Positions 33,453-43,942 of a stretch of DNA of 43,942 nucleotides are shown one piece after another. The translations under genes were made by a program, and so were the position numbers. Under the pieces are notes generated by a model. That model did not search any database. It was given only the letters and a program-made list of their open reading frames with translations, and had not been told where the DNA came from. Source of the DNA: Chlamydomonas sphaeroides (lineage: Eukaryota > Chlorophyta > Chlorophyceae > Chlamydomonadales > Chlamydomonadaceae); NCBI GenBank assembly GCA_001662425.1, contig BDDC01000787.1, positions 1 to 43,942 of the forward strand, given 5' to 3'. The first letter of the stretch is position 1. Every line of letters starts with the position of its first letter.

Positions 33453-36400
33453 TTCGCCGCCTTCGTCCGCGCGACAGTATGCTTAATGCCCGTAGTTGCT
33501 CTGTAATGTGAGCTGTAACACGCAGGTAAGGCCTTAAACACAGGAGCAAAGCATTGTTGAACTGCTGGCGCGAAAGACAGGGGTGTCGCAAAGCGTAAGT
33601 GGCCGGTGTGGCAGCTAACGTGTGTCAACCAATGATAGGGAGGGCAGACACTGGTGTCAGAACGACGGCTTTGCAGCGCGGGCGATGCGGTGCCGTATTT
33701 TGCGTTCAAGCTTGTGAATGGCGCCCCCCGAACGGGCGCCCTTCGCTGCCCACAACAGAACAACGCCTGCCATAGCAACATGGCATGGCCGTCGTGGGCA
33801 CCGGCATCCCCGCCACGCTACTTAGTTTTGGTTCCGAACGCCGATGATGCTTTCTCTGCACAGCCATTTACATCTTCATAGTTCGTACTGCGTGGTATTG
33901 GCGTGGCGTGCTGGTCTGGCACGGCGCCGTGACGGTAACGCCAGCGTCGCAGCTGTCACGTTTGCGCTTGCGCCGCCATGCATTCAACCTCGCAGGCGCT
34001 GGCGTTATTGACTTATTGACTTGACAAAACGTGTGTTGCCGTATGCGACGTGCCTGGCTTCGCCCCATGGGACGTCCCGCGCGCTTGCTTCGTCCCACCA
34101 CGCCAGCGCCAACACACCAATGCACTTGCATGGGCTGCAAGCACGATCTATCGAAGATGCTGATGGCCGGCGCAAGCCCATGAGGTAGTCTATCCGGCGT
34201 CCCAGTCGCCGACCCGTCATGCCAGGAGGCCTTCTGCGTCGTGCTGTGCCACCCTTCACTTTATTCGCTTCACAACGATTGCTTACACCATGCCAACCAG
34301 AGTAACGCCATCGACATGGGCAAAGAGGCGCCGCCTCACTCCATCCGTCGTGTGTCGCCGCCGCACGCCGCCGCCGCCGCCCGGTCCGGCGGTGGCAAAG
34401 AGGGCCGCCGCCTGGCGGTGGCGGCAGCGCCACGGGCAGCTAAGGGCCCTCGCCGGCGCTAGCCGTCAGCTCGGGTGGCGGCGGCCGCTGTCCGACGACC
34501 CTATGCGAGCGACCCAATGAAGCAACGCTATGAGATGCGACTCCTTTTTTCCTCAAGATGCGACCCCATGACCACGGGCACGTCGAAGAGCAAACCTCCC
34601 CAGCTGCGCATGGGTGCATGGCTCGCCCCAAAAAGAGGCCATCCAGACCAGACGCACATCGCCGGTCATTATGCGGTCATAGCTGGGACTATTTGAGGGG
34701 TCTCGGGCACACCGACCTCCGTGCCCTTACCCCATGGGCCGGACCTAGCCGCCCGAACTGCCTCAACGGCAGGACTGCACATCTCAACGCACGCGGCCGC
34801 TGCTGCCGCTCTCGCTGTGTCGCGGCCGCTTGCGGCGGCCGCTACCACCCCCTCCGAAGGAGGGGCGCACTAGAGGACTAGCCGACGACGGCTGGTGGTG
34901 AGGGTCCCGCTACGCAAGGCGGGTGGGCCCACTGCTGAGCCCTCATCGCGGGTGCCCCGTCCAGACATTCTACACCGTCGTATTCCTTCAATACCCGTGC
35001 CGAGCGGTCTGGAATGCGGTCCCTAACGCGTACAGGGCAGAAGCATCGTCCCAGGGCAGAAGCTAGGGCGCGCGCAATGCTGCTCGATGTGGCTGGAACG
35101 GGCCGGACGCCAAGGGCAGCCGCCTCCCAACGTCCCAAGCCGCGCAGCGACTTATAACAAGCTAGAACGAAGTCAAAGGAGGCTTGGGCTTCACCCAACA
35201 ACAACCGCCGGCAGCTTAGCCGTCGGCTGCAGCGCGACACGGCGCCCAGCTGCATAGCCCTCGGTTATGTGTATCCCCACGCATTCTCATTCCACAAAAA
35301 GCCCGAGGCTAGCTGGCGGCGCGGGCGGGCGGCATCAGATCCGCCGCTCAAACGCGTGCGTCCCCACCGGTCCGGCCTAGTCCGGCGGCCCAGCAGGGAC
35401 ACGCATGGCGACGGAGCTCCCCGTGCACCCAGGTGCATCATGCGCATGCGTGCAACAAGCCGTCACACAAGCCCCACTGCTGCGCGCACAAGCCGCCGAC
35501 GGCCGTCGAGTGAGCCTCGCTGGCTCACACACCAGAAACGAATCAAAGCACCTGGGGCCGCGGCCTGGGCTGGGGGCTGGGACGGCCCATCACGCCGGCG
35601 GCACCCCTTCCCCACAAGCAGGTTCTTGACTCCGTCCGGTTTTTTGGCAGCCGCATGAAAGGAAAGGGTAGCTGCGCTGAAGCGCCGATGTGCGCAGCAC
35701 GGGTGTTAGCCGTCTGTGGCCCCCTTGGCTGTGAAGGACGGCCCTCCCCAGCGTTGTGACATCGAGTCAGCCAACCGCTGGGGCTCGCAAACGTTGTAGG
35801 GATGCTATGTGGACCCGCAAATTCTATGTTTCAACTCATCTATTAACCTTTCCCGTGGCTGGTGTTCCTTGCACTGGGGGAGGAGGCACTCGACTCCAGC
35901 ATGGGAGCAGCTGCAACCCCCCGGGCGCCGGCATCTTAGCCCCAAACCCCTCCCCTGCCGACCTAGCCCGCATTGGCGCCAAGGCGTGTTTCTGGCATCC
36001 ACCCCGGCCGCATACCGCTGCCATCAGCTGTGGCAAGGCACGCGGCGTGGGCACTACCGGCGCTTTCAACTTCCTTCCCACGTTGGGCTTTAGTGCATGC
36101 CTCTGCGCTGCGCTCTTGCGGCACCACGCGCAGCCCGCCGCAGAGCGATGTCGCCTCTCGCGTCATGGACTCCCTACTAAGAGGCAGGCCGCGCTCCCTA
36201 CCTCCCGTCCTTGCCGTTCCTTGCCACGCCGCGCCCCGCTCCCTTTCCGCCAGCTCATTCGCAGTCTATTCCACTACGACATTACACAAGTACGTCGTTC
36301 CACAGGTTTGCTCCCTTTCGTGCGCGGGGCTGGGATGGGCCTGCCCCCGCGCCAGCGGCCGCGTTCGTGTTTGACGGTCTGGCCTCTGGCGGACACGGGC

Positions 36401-36905
36401 GCGTGGGGCCATCTTACTGGCGAATATGCGTGGGGCCATGAGGCGGCATTTGCGGCTGCGGAGGCGGTGCAGGAGCTGCTTATGGCGAGCCTGGAGGAGG
36501 CGGCCGCGGCAGCGGAGGAGGCGCCGCCGCCGTACGTGGCGGAGGGCGCTCTGCGCCTGGCGCCAACAGGAACAGCCAGCAGCCCCGGTGTTGTTCCCTG
36601 CAGGTCCCGTGGCGGCGGCATTGCGGCTGCTGAAGGTCATGGAGCGGCCGCCGGAGCTGCGGTGGTGGGTTGGCTCTCCGCAAGTCCCTTTGCTCCCAGC
36701 TGCCGTAGCCTGGAAGTGTGCCTGGATGGGGCCAGCTGTGCGGGCACTTGGTCGTGCGGTAGCCTGCGTGTGCTTGTTGCCGAGGCACGCAACCTGGCTC
36801 TCGCCGGCGCCCCGCCCACCACCCCTCAGGCCCGAGCAGCAACCGACGCTTCGGAGGCTGGAATCAAGAAGCGCATCGATGGTCACGGCTAGCCCATCTC
36901 CACAG
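33453..36905. other. Long stretch without a supported gene
   Basis: The left few hundred bases should be the CCCH promoter. Beyond that I see no exon with a family match. Long open frames exist (for example on plus at 35756-36892), but in such GC-rich DNA this is weak evidence. A plus-strand segment at 36421-36560 reads as Ala/Glu-rich helix (EAAFAAAEAVQELLMASLEE) and, with 36607-36665 in another frame (PVAAALRLLKVMERPPELR), may be upstream exons of the gene ending at 37552, but I could not join them cleanly. Confidence 0.4.
34822..34945. repeat. Run of adjacent short hairpins
   Basis: Consecutive self-complementary blocks: GCGGCCGC..GGCGGCCGC (about 34822-34842), CCCCTCC-GAA-GGAGGGG (about 34849-34865), AGCCG-ACGA-CGGCT, CCCGC..GCGGG and GGGC..GCCC, all within about 125 bp. 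No coding or tRNA-like structure is evident. Confidence 0.5.
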
Positions 36906-37552
36906 CGGCACAGGACATCAAGCCCCTGCCGCCAGAGGCCCTCAACCTCACAGTAGCGCCCGAACGGCCGCTGCCTCATCCCAGCGCCGCCGCGGCCACC
37001 AGGCCCGGGGCGCGCCTGGCGCTGCGTGCTGCGCTAACGCACGGGGTGGTGGCGGGAGAGCTGCCGGCTGCCGGCAGCCTGGCGTGCCTGGTGGCCTACA
37101 GGGGAAGGGCCTGGGAGCAGGCGGCGCAGGCGCTGGCGAGGGCGCGGACAGGAGAGGTGCGTGGCTGCGTGCGCCCGCGCATAGCGGCACCGAGCGCACC
37201 GCCACCAGCAGGCAGCCAACCACTGCCCTGCGAGATGCCCGGTCACGTCAAAGGCAGCCGAGCTCTGATGCCACAATTTTTGAGAATGATGAGGATGCGG
37301 CATCGGCGGCGGTACAACGCCTTGCTGCGCGCGCGGTGTGGCCGCAGCAGCGCCTGGCGGCGTCTACACAACAGTGCCTGGCGTCTCAACAACACATACT
37401 TTCCTCTTGATATTCTCAACTCGAGATAATTACAGACCCAAGCTTGCAATTTCGTGTCGCCCTCCCTCCCTGAGGTAACGACCACAGCGGACACCGCCAC
37501 GCTGCTGGCCCCGGGCTTGGCGTCGCGGCTGAGGCTGGTCCAGCAGGGCTAG
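36906..37552 (+). CDS. Last two exons of an unrecognised gene
   Basis: Exon 36906-37156 follows a CATCTCCACAG acceptor and reads AQDIKPLPPEALNLTVAPE, then an Ala/Leu/Arg-rich helical segment (ARLALRAALTHGVVAGELP, WEQAAQALARARTGE) to a GTGCGT donor. The terminal exon 37475-37552, after a CCCTCCCTGAG acceptor, continues in phase 0 as VTTTADTATLLAPGL to LVQQG and stop (TAG 37550-37552). A TGTAA at 37688-37692 lies where a poly(A) signal is expected. I do not recognise the family. The upstream exons are unresolved, so it could instead be a decayed gene. Start given is the first exon I can define, not the gene start. Confidence 0.42.
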
Positions 37553-37687
37553 CGGCGGGCGGGGGATGCTGCGGCTGACCCTTGCCGCTGCCACTGCCGG
37601 CGCTGCAGCTGAGGGCTCGCGGCCAGAGGCACGCCGTTGCCATAGCCGGCGCTGCGATGGAGGGCCACCGACTAGAGGCAGAAGCCA

Positions 37688-37692
37688 TGTAA
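37688..37692 (+). terminator. Candidate polyadenylation signal of the preceding plus-strand gene
   Basis: TGTAA on the plus strand, 136 nt after the TAG at 37550-37552. It supports the reading of 37475-37552 as a true terminal exon. Confidence 0.5.
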
Positions 37693-38494
37693 TGAGATGA
37701 GTGTCTGAAGGGCCACGGGGCGACCTCGCGCCCTGAGGGGCCCAGGCACCAGGAGGAGCCGGGCTGACGCGCGGCGCGCTATGGAAGCACACAGCGGGCG
37801 GGTGCAGTGATTCCGGGCAGGCGCGGCACTCTGCTGGCGACCCAGGGCCGACACACACACCGGGGGTTGTGTGGGGCTTCACAAGTGCACATGTCGCCGC
37901 GTGTTCCGAGTCCGCGGGTAAGGTACCTGGGCGCGGCTTGGGGCGTGGCTTGGGGTGGGCGACAGGATGACCGTGGCGACCGCGGAATGACGCCGTTGCC
38001 CCCACCTACCGACAGCGAGCCCGCTGCTGCAAAGTAGGTATTCCCCTACCTGATGGGGTGGTCGACAGGACGACCGTGCCGGACCTGCCACTAGAACCGC
38101 GCAGCGCGTCGGACCATCCCTGACCATCAAACCGTACGACCCAGCCCTACGAAATTGTCCCGCCCATCGCTTCCAGTGTCAGCCATTGAACACCCATATG
38201 ATCTATATGCCAGGCGAGGTTGCGCTGCTGCGCGTTGGGCGCGCGCCTGCCGCGCCCGTAGGTACGCACGTCGGACATTGGGTCCGACGACGCGCTGCAC
38301 AACTGATGACTGTTCTTAAGTGCGCTCTAGTCAATACACACGCGATAGGCATACGCTGATGAACGTGCTCGGGCGCATACCTTCTTTGGCGCAACGCGCG
38401 CAATAAGCTTTGCGCACGGACAGCGGCCCGCGCCAAACGGATATGCAGAGGTTATCACGAGAAGTTCCCACGTACCTCCTTGGAGTCTGCTGCC
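37693..38494. other. Intergenic region upstream of the solute-binding gene
   Basis: No exon recognised. A degenerate 30-bp repeat occurs twice (about 37952-37981 and 38053-38083), sharing GGGGTGG(G/T)CGACAGGA and GACCGTG. The interval should hold the promoter and 5' UTR of the gene starting at 38495. Confidence 0.45.
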
Positions 38495-41400
38495 ATGCGC
38501 CAGCAGGCCTTCCTGGCGCTGCTCACACTGCTGGCGCTGAGCCGTGCCGGCGGAGAGAGCACGGTCGGTGCAAGCTGTCTTCGTCAGCAGGAGTTCGGCG
38601 GCCCGCGAGCAGTTCTCCAGCAAGTGTGAGCGAATGCGTCCAATCCGCTTTCGCATACCCTCCCCCTCATCACAATTGCGAACGACAGCCTTCTAGACTA
38701 TGCGTTACGTTGCAATTATCAAACAGCCCCTGGCCCACCGGGGATTGCGGCATCGTCACGCATTGCGGCCGGCCGAGCCTACCTGTCCAGCGCTGTCCAG
38801 CCCCCCGCCCGCTCGCTTGCGCGCCTGCTGGCTGTCTGACCGCACAGGTGCGCCCCACAGCGCGGACAGTCCCCATTGGACCTCACCCCCCGCCTGGCAA
38901 CGGCCTTGATGCTGTTCTTCTGCGGCGGAGGCAGCGGAGGGTGCGGCGGCAACGGAACAGAGCTGCGGGTGCGTACCGGTTTGGCGCGTCCTGCCGTGTC
39001 CTGCGCGATTTGCCAAGTAGAGCAACCCATGAGATCTTAACATGATAAACCAAGCATTTTGCCAGCCATCAACATGCCGAGACATGCCGCGCCACAACAC
39101 CGACGCGGCCACACAGGCGCGTACCGCTCCTTAGGACCTTACGCCCGCATCCTACCTTGCCCCCTGCCCCCTGCGCCCCCTGCCCTTCCATCCCCGCCTG
39201 CAGCCTCTTCGCATCGTGGCACCCGCCGAGGGTGCCATCCCGGCCCTGCAGCAGCTGGCCAACCTGACCTTCACCGCGCAGACCGGCGTCCTCATTAACT
39301 ACGACGCAAAGCCGCTGGTGGGTCGGGTTGCACACCTCCTTTCTACATCTGTCTCACTATGAGATCGATGACGCTGTACATGCCTTGCATGGACTATTAT
39401 TATATCTTGCAATTTTTACAAATGGCAACCCCTTTGTTGGTCGGTGCCGAACCGGCCGCCAAACCTGTCGGGTATGTGCGTATCCCCATTGTGCCGACAG
39501 CCGAGCCTAGTATGCATAGCTCAAGCTCCTTCGACAAAACGATAGAAAGAGCCCACATGACTACAAGCTACCTCTCGCTCAGCGTCAACCAAGCCGGCAG
39601 GATCTTGGATCATGTTTGTAAGCCGGAAGCTGGACCCTTGGCAACAGCCGTGCGGATTGGAGCCGCGGCGCCGCAGGGTGGCAGTGCTGGCGGGGGGTGG
39701 CGTCAGTCAGTGTCGTACGCCACACACATATGGGCTGAAGGCCCCGCCAATTCACGTATGCACCACACCGCCGTAGACCGCGCGCCGCATGAAAGGCACA
39801 CAACTGCACCGCCCGCCACCATCGCGCTCGTTACCACCCTGCCAACGCATCCCTAGAGTTGCCAATCCTCCTTAAACAAAAATCGAAGCACTTGACACTC
39901 AACATTTACGTTGCAAATTGATTGGCAACCCCACGTATCCCACGTATCCCACGCATCCCGCCCTTGCTCAGGCGGCGTTCCATGCGGCGCGCGCCGGGCT
40001 GCTGTCCGACCCGCTGCCACCCACCGCCGACCGAGGCTACGATGCGATCATCATCGCGCCCAACGCGTTCGGCGATGTGGCAGCGGTGCGTGATACCGAG
40101 CGGGGGCGGGTTTGGCGGTGGCGCCCGTGCCGCGCGGGCGCAGGCGCAGGCGCAGCTGCCAGGGTGGCAGGGTGCTAGGGTGCTAGGGTGCGAGGGTGGC
40201 AGGGTGCGAGGGTGCCAGGCAGGCGCCCCGGGCCAGTGCGGCAGGTAGAGCCGCCACGCAGGGTGCACGCCCGCTCCGCTCGATGCAGGGGCGGCCCGGG
40301 GCGTCCGGGGCGATGCCCGAGGTTCGCGTGGCCGCAGCTGTTGTTGGGGCGGGCCTCCCTCCCACGAGGCAGCGGCGGTGCGGCGCCGCCGCGTGCGTAC
40401 AGCCCCGCGCGGGCGTGCCCAGCTGTCCACTGGCTGGATGGCTGGCCCAGCCAGCCCGGCCCCCGCCAGCGCCTGTCCCGAGCTGCCTCAGAGCGCGAGT
40501 ACCCCTGATGCATGTGCGTGGTCCGCAGCTGTGTTGGGCCATGTCATGATTGCTCGCGGCTAGCAGCCCGGCAGCCGCACAACAAGGGCTGGCTCCGCCC
40601 GCGGCTTGGCTCTCCAGCACTGCATGGGTCCTCGCTCGTACGCGCACGTCTGGGCCCACCAGCAGCACGAGAGGTCCGCGCCCGCGCCCTTCTGCGGCGC
40701 ACTGGTCGCATACCGCCCCGCGCCCCTCCTTGGCGCGGCCCCCGACCGCCCCACGGATGGCCCCCTGGTCGGCAGGTGCCCGGCAAGCTGCCCGACCTCA
40801 GCCTGCTTGTGGCGGGCGACCGGGTGCTGGACTGGTGCGTGCGTGGGCTTGCGGCGTTCTGGTGTTGATTGCAACGACTGCACGTCGGCACTGTTTCACT
40901 GGCTTGGATAAAGCGGTGCCCCCCTGTGCGGCGGCCTGTGCGGCGGTTGCGCCTTGCCTCAGCCAGTTCCCTGTGCTGCGGCCCCTGTTGACCCTGGGCG
41001 CAGGAACGGCATCGAGCCGGCCTTCCGCGCCGCCTCCGTCACCTACGACGGGAAAGTCGTCGCGATGCCGCTGCAGCCTTTCCCGCTATTCACGTATTAC
41101 CGCATGTGGGTCGCGTGGGCTGCGTTAGTTATGCCGTTGAGGGTCTGGTGTTGTCCTGGTGTTGTGATAGTATCAGTGCAGAGAGGTGATCGCCATAGCC
41201 CTGTGCGGGCTGCAACAACCAGCTCCGCGGACCTGCATGGACGTCCCATATATGGCATATTGGAAGTACGGTGTCGCGGCGGAAGCACCCGAACACGAGC
41301 CATCCCCGGGGTCCGGCGCTGCGTGTAGAGGCTGCCGAGAAGGCCTTGCTCTCCATTATAGGTTTTGCCGGCCGCCTGCTTATTTTTGCTGGTCGTGCGT

Positions 41401-43942
41401 GCTGCTGCCTCTCCCCCCTCAAAACATCTCCGGCAGGGACATCTTTGCCCGCGACGGCCTGGCGGTACCCCAGACGTGGGAGCAATTTGCGGACCTGGCA
41501 GAGCGCTACCACAACGGCCCAGACGGACTTGCGGGCGTGTGTTCGTACTTTCCAGGCGGGTTCCGCGTGTTCGGGGCTCGGGGTTCGAAGTTTGGGTCAG
41601 GAAATCGACGGCACCCCAGCAGCAGCAGTGCCCAGGGCCCACAATGCAGGCTCTCAGGTAAAAGGCCAACACAGCAGGACAGGCCGCGAGCTTGATGTCA
41701 CCGTCCGCCACACGTGCACCTCATGATGGGTACCGCATGCACAACGCCACATCACGTAACATCACATGACATCACATCACGTCACATGTTGACGCAGCCT
41801 CGGGCCACGCGTCATTGCGCCCTCGCTCCACACGCCGCGCAGGCTGCTGGGGCGAGTCCGTGATGCTGCGCATGATCGCGGGCAGCTACCTCCAGGTGTG
41901 TCCTGTGCCACACATGCCAGCTTAAATATGAAATTTCATGGATATGAATAATAGTATCTTCACACATTTGTCGACGGCACCTACCTCCAGGTGTAACCTG
42001 GGTGCGGACCGGCCGGCTACACTGCCTCGCTCGCTTGCCCCGCGCCCTCAACACGGGGGCCGGCTGCGACCTCGGGCCTGCCTGCCTGCCATCCCTCCTG
42101 CCTGCCTCCCTCCCGCCGCCGCCACGCAGACTACGGGCCCCTCGCAGGGCACGTTTTGGGATGCGGAGACGCTGGAGCTCCTGGCTGACACGCCGGCCAT
42201 GGAGGCAGTGCTCATGGTGGGGTGGGGTGGGTGGGGTGGGGTGGCTGGGTGGCTGGGGGCTGGGGGCGGGCGGCGCTGCGGGACGGGTCGCGGGTGGACG
42301 GCAGCCCCACTAGCCTGCCCCTACCCTGACGGGCCGGTGATTTGGTGGATCGAGCGGTGCAGAGGGCACTGAGGACCAAGTGCAGTACGGAGGGGGTATG
42401 GTTGCAGGCAGCGACCAATGCAGCGAGCGCAGATATAACGCTTACCTCGCTCCTTGCGGACCAGCCACAATCAAAGCCCTGAGGCAGGCCGCAGCTGCCG
42501 TCCTGCGAGCGCCGCTTGCTTTGGGGCATGTACATCAGCAAGCGGTGACTCCTTTTCATAGCTTGTTGATGGTCTTCTTGACAACCTTCTGTGGCAGGTG
42601 ACACGGCGGATCCATGCGGTGATGCTGAACAGCTCGACCCTTTATGGGCCTTGCGCCTCGCGCGACATCACACATGGCCGCTGCCTGCTCGCCTTAAACG
42701 ACGGCATCACGTTCAAGGTGGGGAGCGGCAGAGCCGCCTGACAGACATCGTGGCTGCCGGCTGCATTGTGCGGCCTAGATGTCTGTCACAAGCTTGCTAC
42801 GTGCGCTATGCCGTTGTGCCGCGGCGCCACGTGCCTTGCGTTGAGGCCTGGTGACGCCGAGCGCCAACCGTCCCCGGGCGCCAACAGTCTGCTCTCTCCG
42901 CCCGTCCTGAGGAACGCCGGTCGTTCCCCACCCACTGTCCTGAACAATGCCAGACCGCCAACCTGAAGCGGACACCCATGCGCGGGCGGCTGGGCATGGC
43001 CCCGCTGCCCGGCTCCACGCGGGTGCTGGACCGAGCCAGCCGCCGGCTGGTGCCCTGCGACCGAGCGCGCTGCCCCCTGGCGGCCGAGGGCGACACCGTG
43101 ATCGAGGTGCGGTGCGAGGGGGCGCCAGGGAGGGCGGCCGCGAGGCCTCCACGAGGTCACTGGTGGCCGCTAGACCAACAGTGGGGTCGTCGGGGAGGGC
43201 GGCCTCGGGGGCGCGAGCGAGGGCGGCGAATGGCCGCGGCCGGGACAGACGCAGCCGTGCCAGCAGCGTTTGCGAACCCGTACGTGCGGGAGACGTGCGA
43301 GGGACGGCGAGAGCCCGCCTGCCCAAGCGGCTGCTTCAGCGGGCCGGACTCATGGGCAGGAGGACATGACACGGCTGACTCCAGTGGGCTCGACGCATCG
43401 GGACGGAGGGCGGGCAGCTCAGAGTGCAGCACGCACGGCGCTGTTTAGAGGTCGGGCCGCCGCGAGGGTTAAACGCAACGCAACGTTCACCGGCGGTGGC
43501 CGTCAACCACTATGGGCGCGAGGGCAGCGGGCGCTGAGCGGAATGCGACCGCTCCGGCAGCGCCCATCGTGAGCCGTGGCGATGCGCAAGCGTGCTTCAA
43601 TCGCCGTAGTCAACCGCTGCCCACCGCCCCGCTGCAGGACGGCCAGGGGGCCGGACGAGGCCCTGACAGCGGCCGTGAGTGCGGACCGCACCACCGCCGA
43701 CCCTGACCCTGACCCTGACCCTGGCCCTCCCCGCCTACCCGACCACCCGCAGGGCGGCATCGCTGTGCCGGTCAACCGGGTGCCGTACGTCACCAACACG
43801 GTCGTACTGATCAACGGCCTCTCGCCCAGCACCTACCAGTTCCTGGTGCGTGTGGGTGTGTGCGCATAGCCGGTGTGGGCCGCCTTTGCCGGGACGTGAC
43901 CCGCGACTCCCTCCCCTCCCCTCCCCTCCCCTCCCCTCCCCT
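38495..43942 (+). CDS. Secreted or receptor-type protein with bacterial family-1 solute-binding domain (3' part outside window)
   Basis: Exons readable: 38495-38623, 39204-39317, 39972-40085, 40776-40834, 41004-41105, 41437-41540, 41843-41895, 42148-42216, 42598-42717, 42954-43106, 43753-43845; phases agree (370 codons) and no stop is reached. MRQQAFLALLTLLALSRAGG is a signal peptide. The rest follows the bacterial extracellular solute-binding family 1 pattern: LRIVAP start, YDAIIIAPNAF, LDWNGIEPAFR, YDGKVVAMPL, then YYRMDIFARDGLAVPQTWEQ, the hinge signature of these type-II periplasmic binding proteins, and later FWDAETLELLADTPAM and GMAPLPGSTRVLDR. I recall the last motifs from Chlamydomonas proteins in which this ectodomain precedes a membrane segment and a nucleotide cyclase; that part would be outside the window and is inferred. 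The donor at 41541 (GTTCGT) is chosen by phase. An extra exon between 43106 and 43753 is possible. Confidence 0.8.
39928..39960. repeat. Short tandem decamer before exon 3 acceptor
   Basis: CCCACGTATC is repeated three times (last copy CCCACGCATC) just upstream of the CTTGCTCAG acceptor at 39971. It forms part of the intron 2 pyrimidine-rich end. Confidence 0.75.
40156..40218. repeat. GGGTG-based minisatellite in intron 3
   Basis: About eight imperfect units of AGGGTG followed by GC, GCT or GCG (AGGGTGGC, AGGGTGCT, AGGGTGCG), inside the intron between exons 39972-40085 and 40776-40834. Confidence 0.85.
43699..43723. repeat. (GACCCT)4 hexamer repeat in intron 10
   Basis: Four exact GACCCT units followed by GGCCCT, 30 nt before the exon 11 acceptor. 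It is not the green-algal telomere unit (TTTTAGGG). Confidence 0.9.
43909..43942. repeat. (CTCCC)n pyrimidine repeat at window end
   Basis: At least six copies of CTCCC run to the last base. They fall in the intron after exon 43753-43845 and continue outside the window. Confidence 0.9.

Noticed and set aside
34849..34865. Rho-independent-like terminator hairpin
   Set aside because: The window is eukaryotic, and the stem is not followed by a T-run or preceded by a gene.
35756..36892. A 378-codon open frame on the plus strand
   Set aside because: It starts in non-coding-looking sequence, shows no family motif except the Ala/Glu-rich part near 36430-36560, and long open frames arise by chance in DNA this GC-rich.
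38495..43845. Bacterial contamination or recent bacterial insert at the solute-binding gene
   Set aside because: At least ten algal-style introns with GTGCGT/GTGGGT donors interrupt it, and base composition is like the neighbours.
43699..43942. Telomere or chromosome end
   Set aside because: The (GACCCT)n and (CTCCC)n repeats do not match the green-algal telomere unit and lie in introns of a gene that continues.

Overview
The window looks like nuclear DNA of a green alga of the Chlamydomonas/volvocine group. The support is direct: very GC-rich sequence; genes cut into many small exons by introns with GTGCGT/GTGAGT-type donors and (C/T)GCAG acceptors; TGTAA polyadenylation-type signals; chloroplast and mitochondrial presequences; and a recognisable light-dependent protochlorophyllide reductase whose spliced length (397 aa) is that of the Chlamydomonas enzyme as I remember it. 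Exon borders below were found by hand by matching donor, acceptor and codon phase; lengths add up in frame for every gene where I give a full exon chain. No RNA evidence was available.

Layout, left to right. (1) 1-5661, minus: a secreted or cell-wall-type glycoprotein with (Ser-Pro)n spacers, a bacterial-style Cys-rich repeat and an algal extracellular domain; its 3' end is off the left edge and its N-terminus is only partly resolved. (2) 5662-8253: intergenic plus the 3' UTR of the next gene. (3) 8254-10391, minus: light-dependent protochlorophyllide oxidoreductase (POR), 5 exons. (4) 12348-16125, minus: serine hydroxymethyltransferase, 11 exons, 488 aa. It is divergent, across 397 bp, from (5) 16523-19469, plus: a coiled-coil/SEP/UBX protein resembling UBXN11, 3 exons. 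(6) 21169-22498, minus: a gamma-carbonic-anhydrase-like protein (probable complex I subunit), 5 exons. (7) 23901-28646, minus: folylpolyglutamate synthase, 10 exons. (8) 30308-33452, minus: a four-finger CCCH zinc-finger protein, 8 exons. (9) 33453-36900: no gene I can support. (10) about 36906-37552, plus: the last two exons of an unrecognised gene. (11) 38495 to beyond the right edge, plus: a signal-peptide protein with a bacterial family-1 extracellular solute-binding fold; 11 exons are readable and the gene continues outside the window.

Functionally, SHMT and folylpolyglutamate synthase both serve folate one-carbon metabolism; POR is chlorophyll synthesis; the gamma-CA-like protein is expected in mitochondrial complex I. 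I see no evidence that these genes are co-regulated. The least ordinary parts are the two extracellular proteins at the window ends, which carry domain types more familiar from bacteria but are broken by algal-style introns, a partial exon duplication inside the folylpolyglutamate synthase gene, and a gamma-CA-like protein whose expected zinc ligands are partly replaced. No rRNA, tRNA, CRISPR array or intact transposon was recognised.
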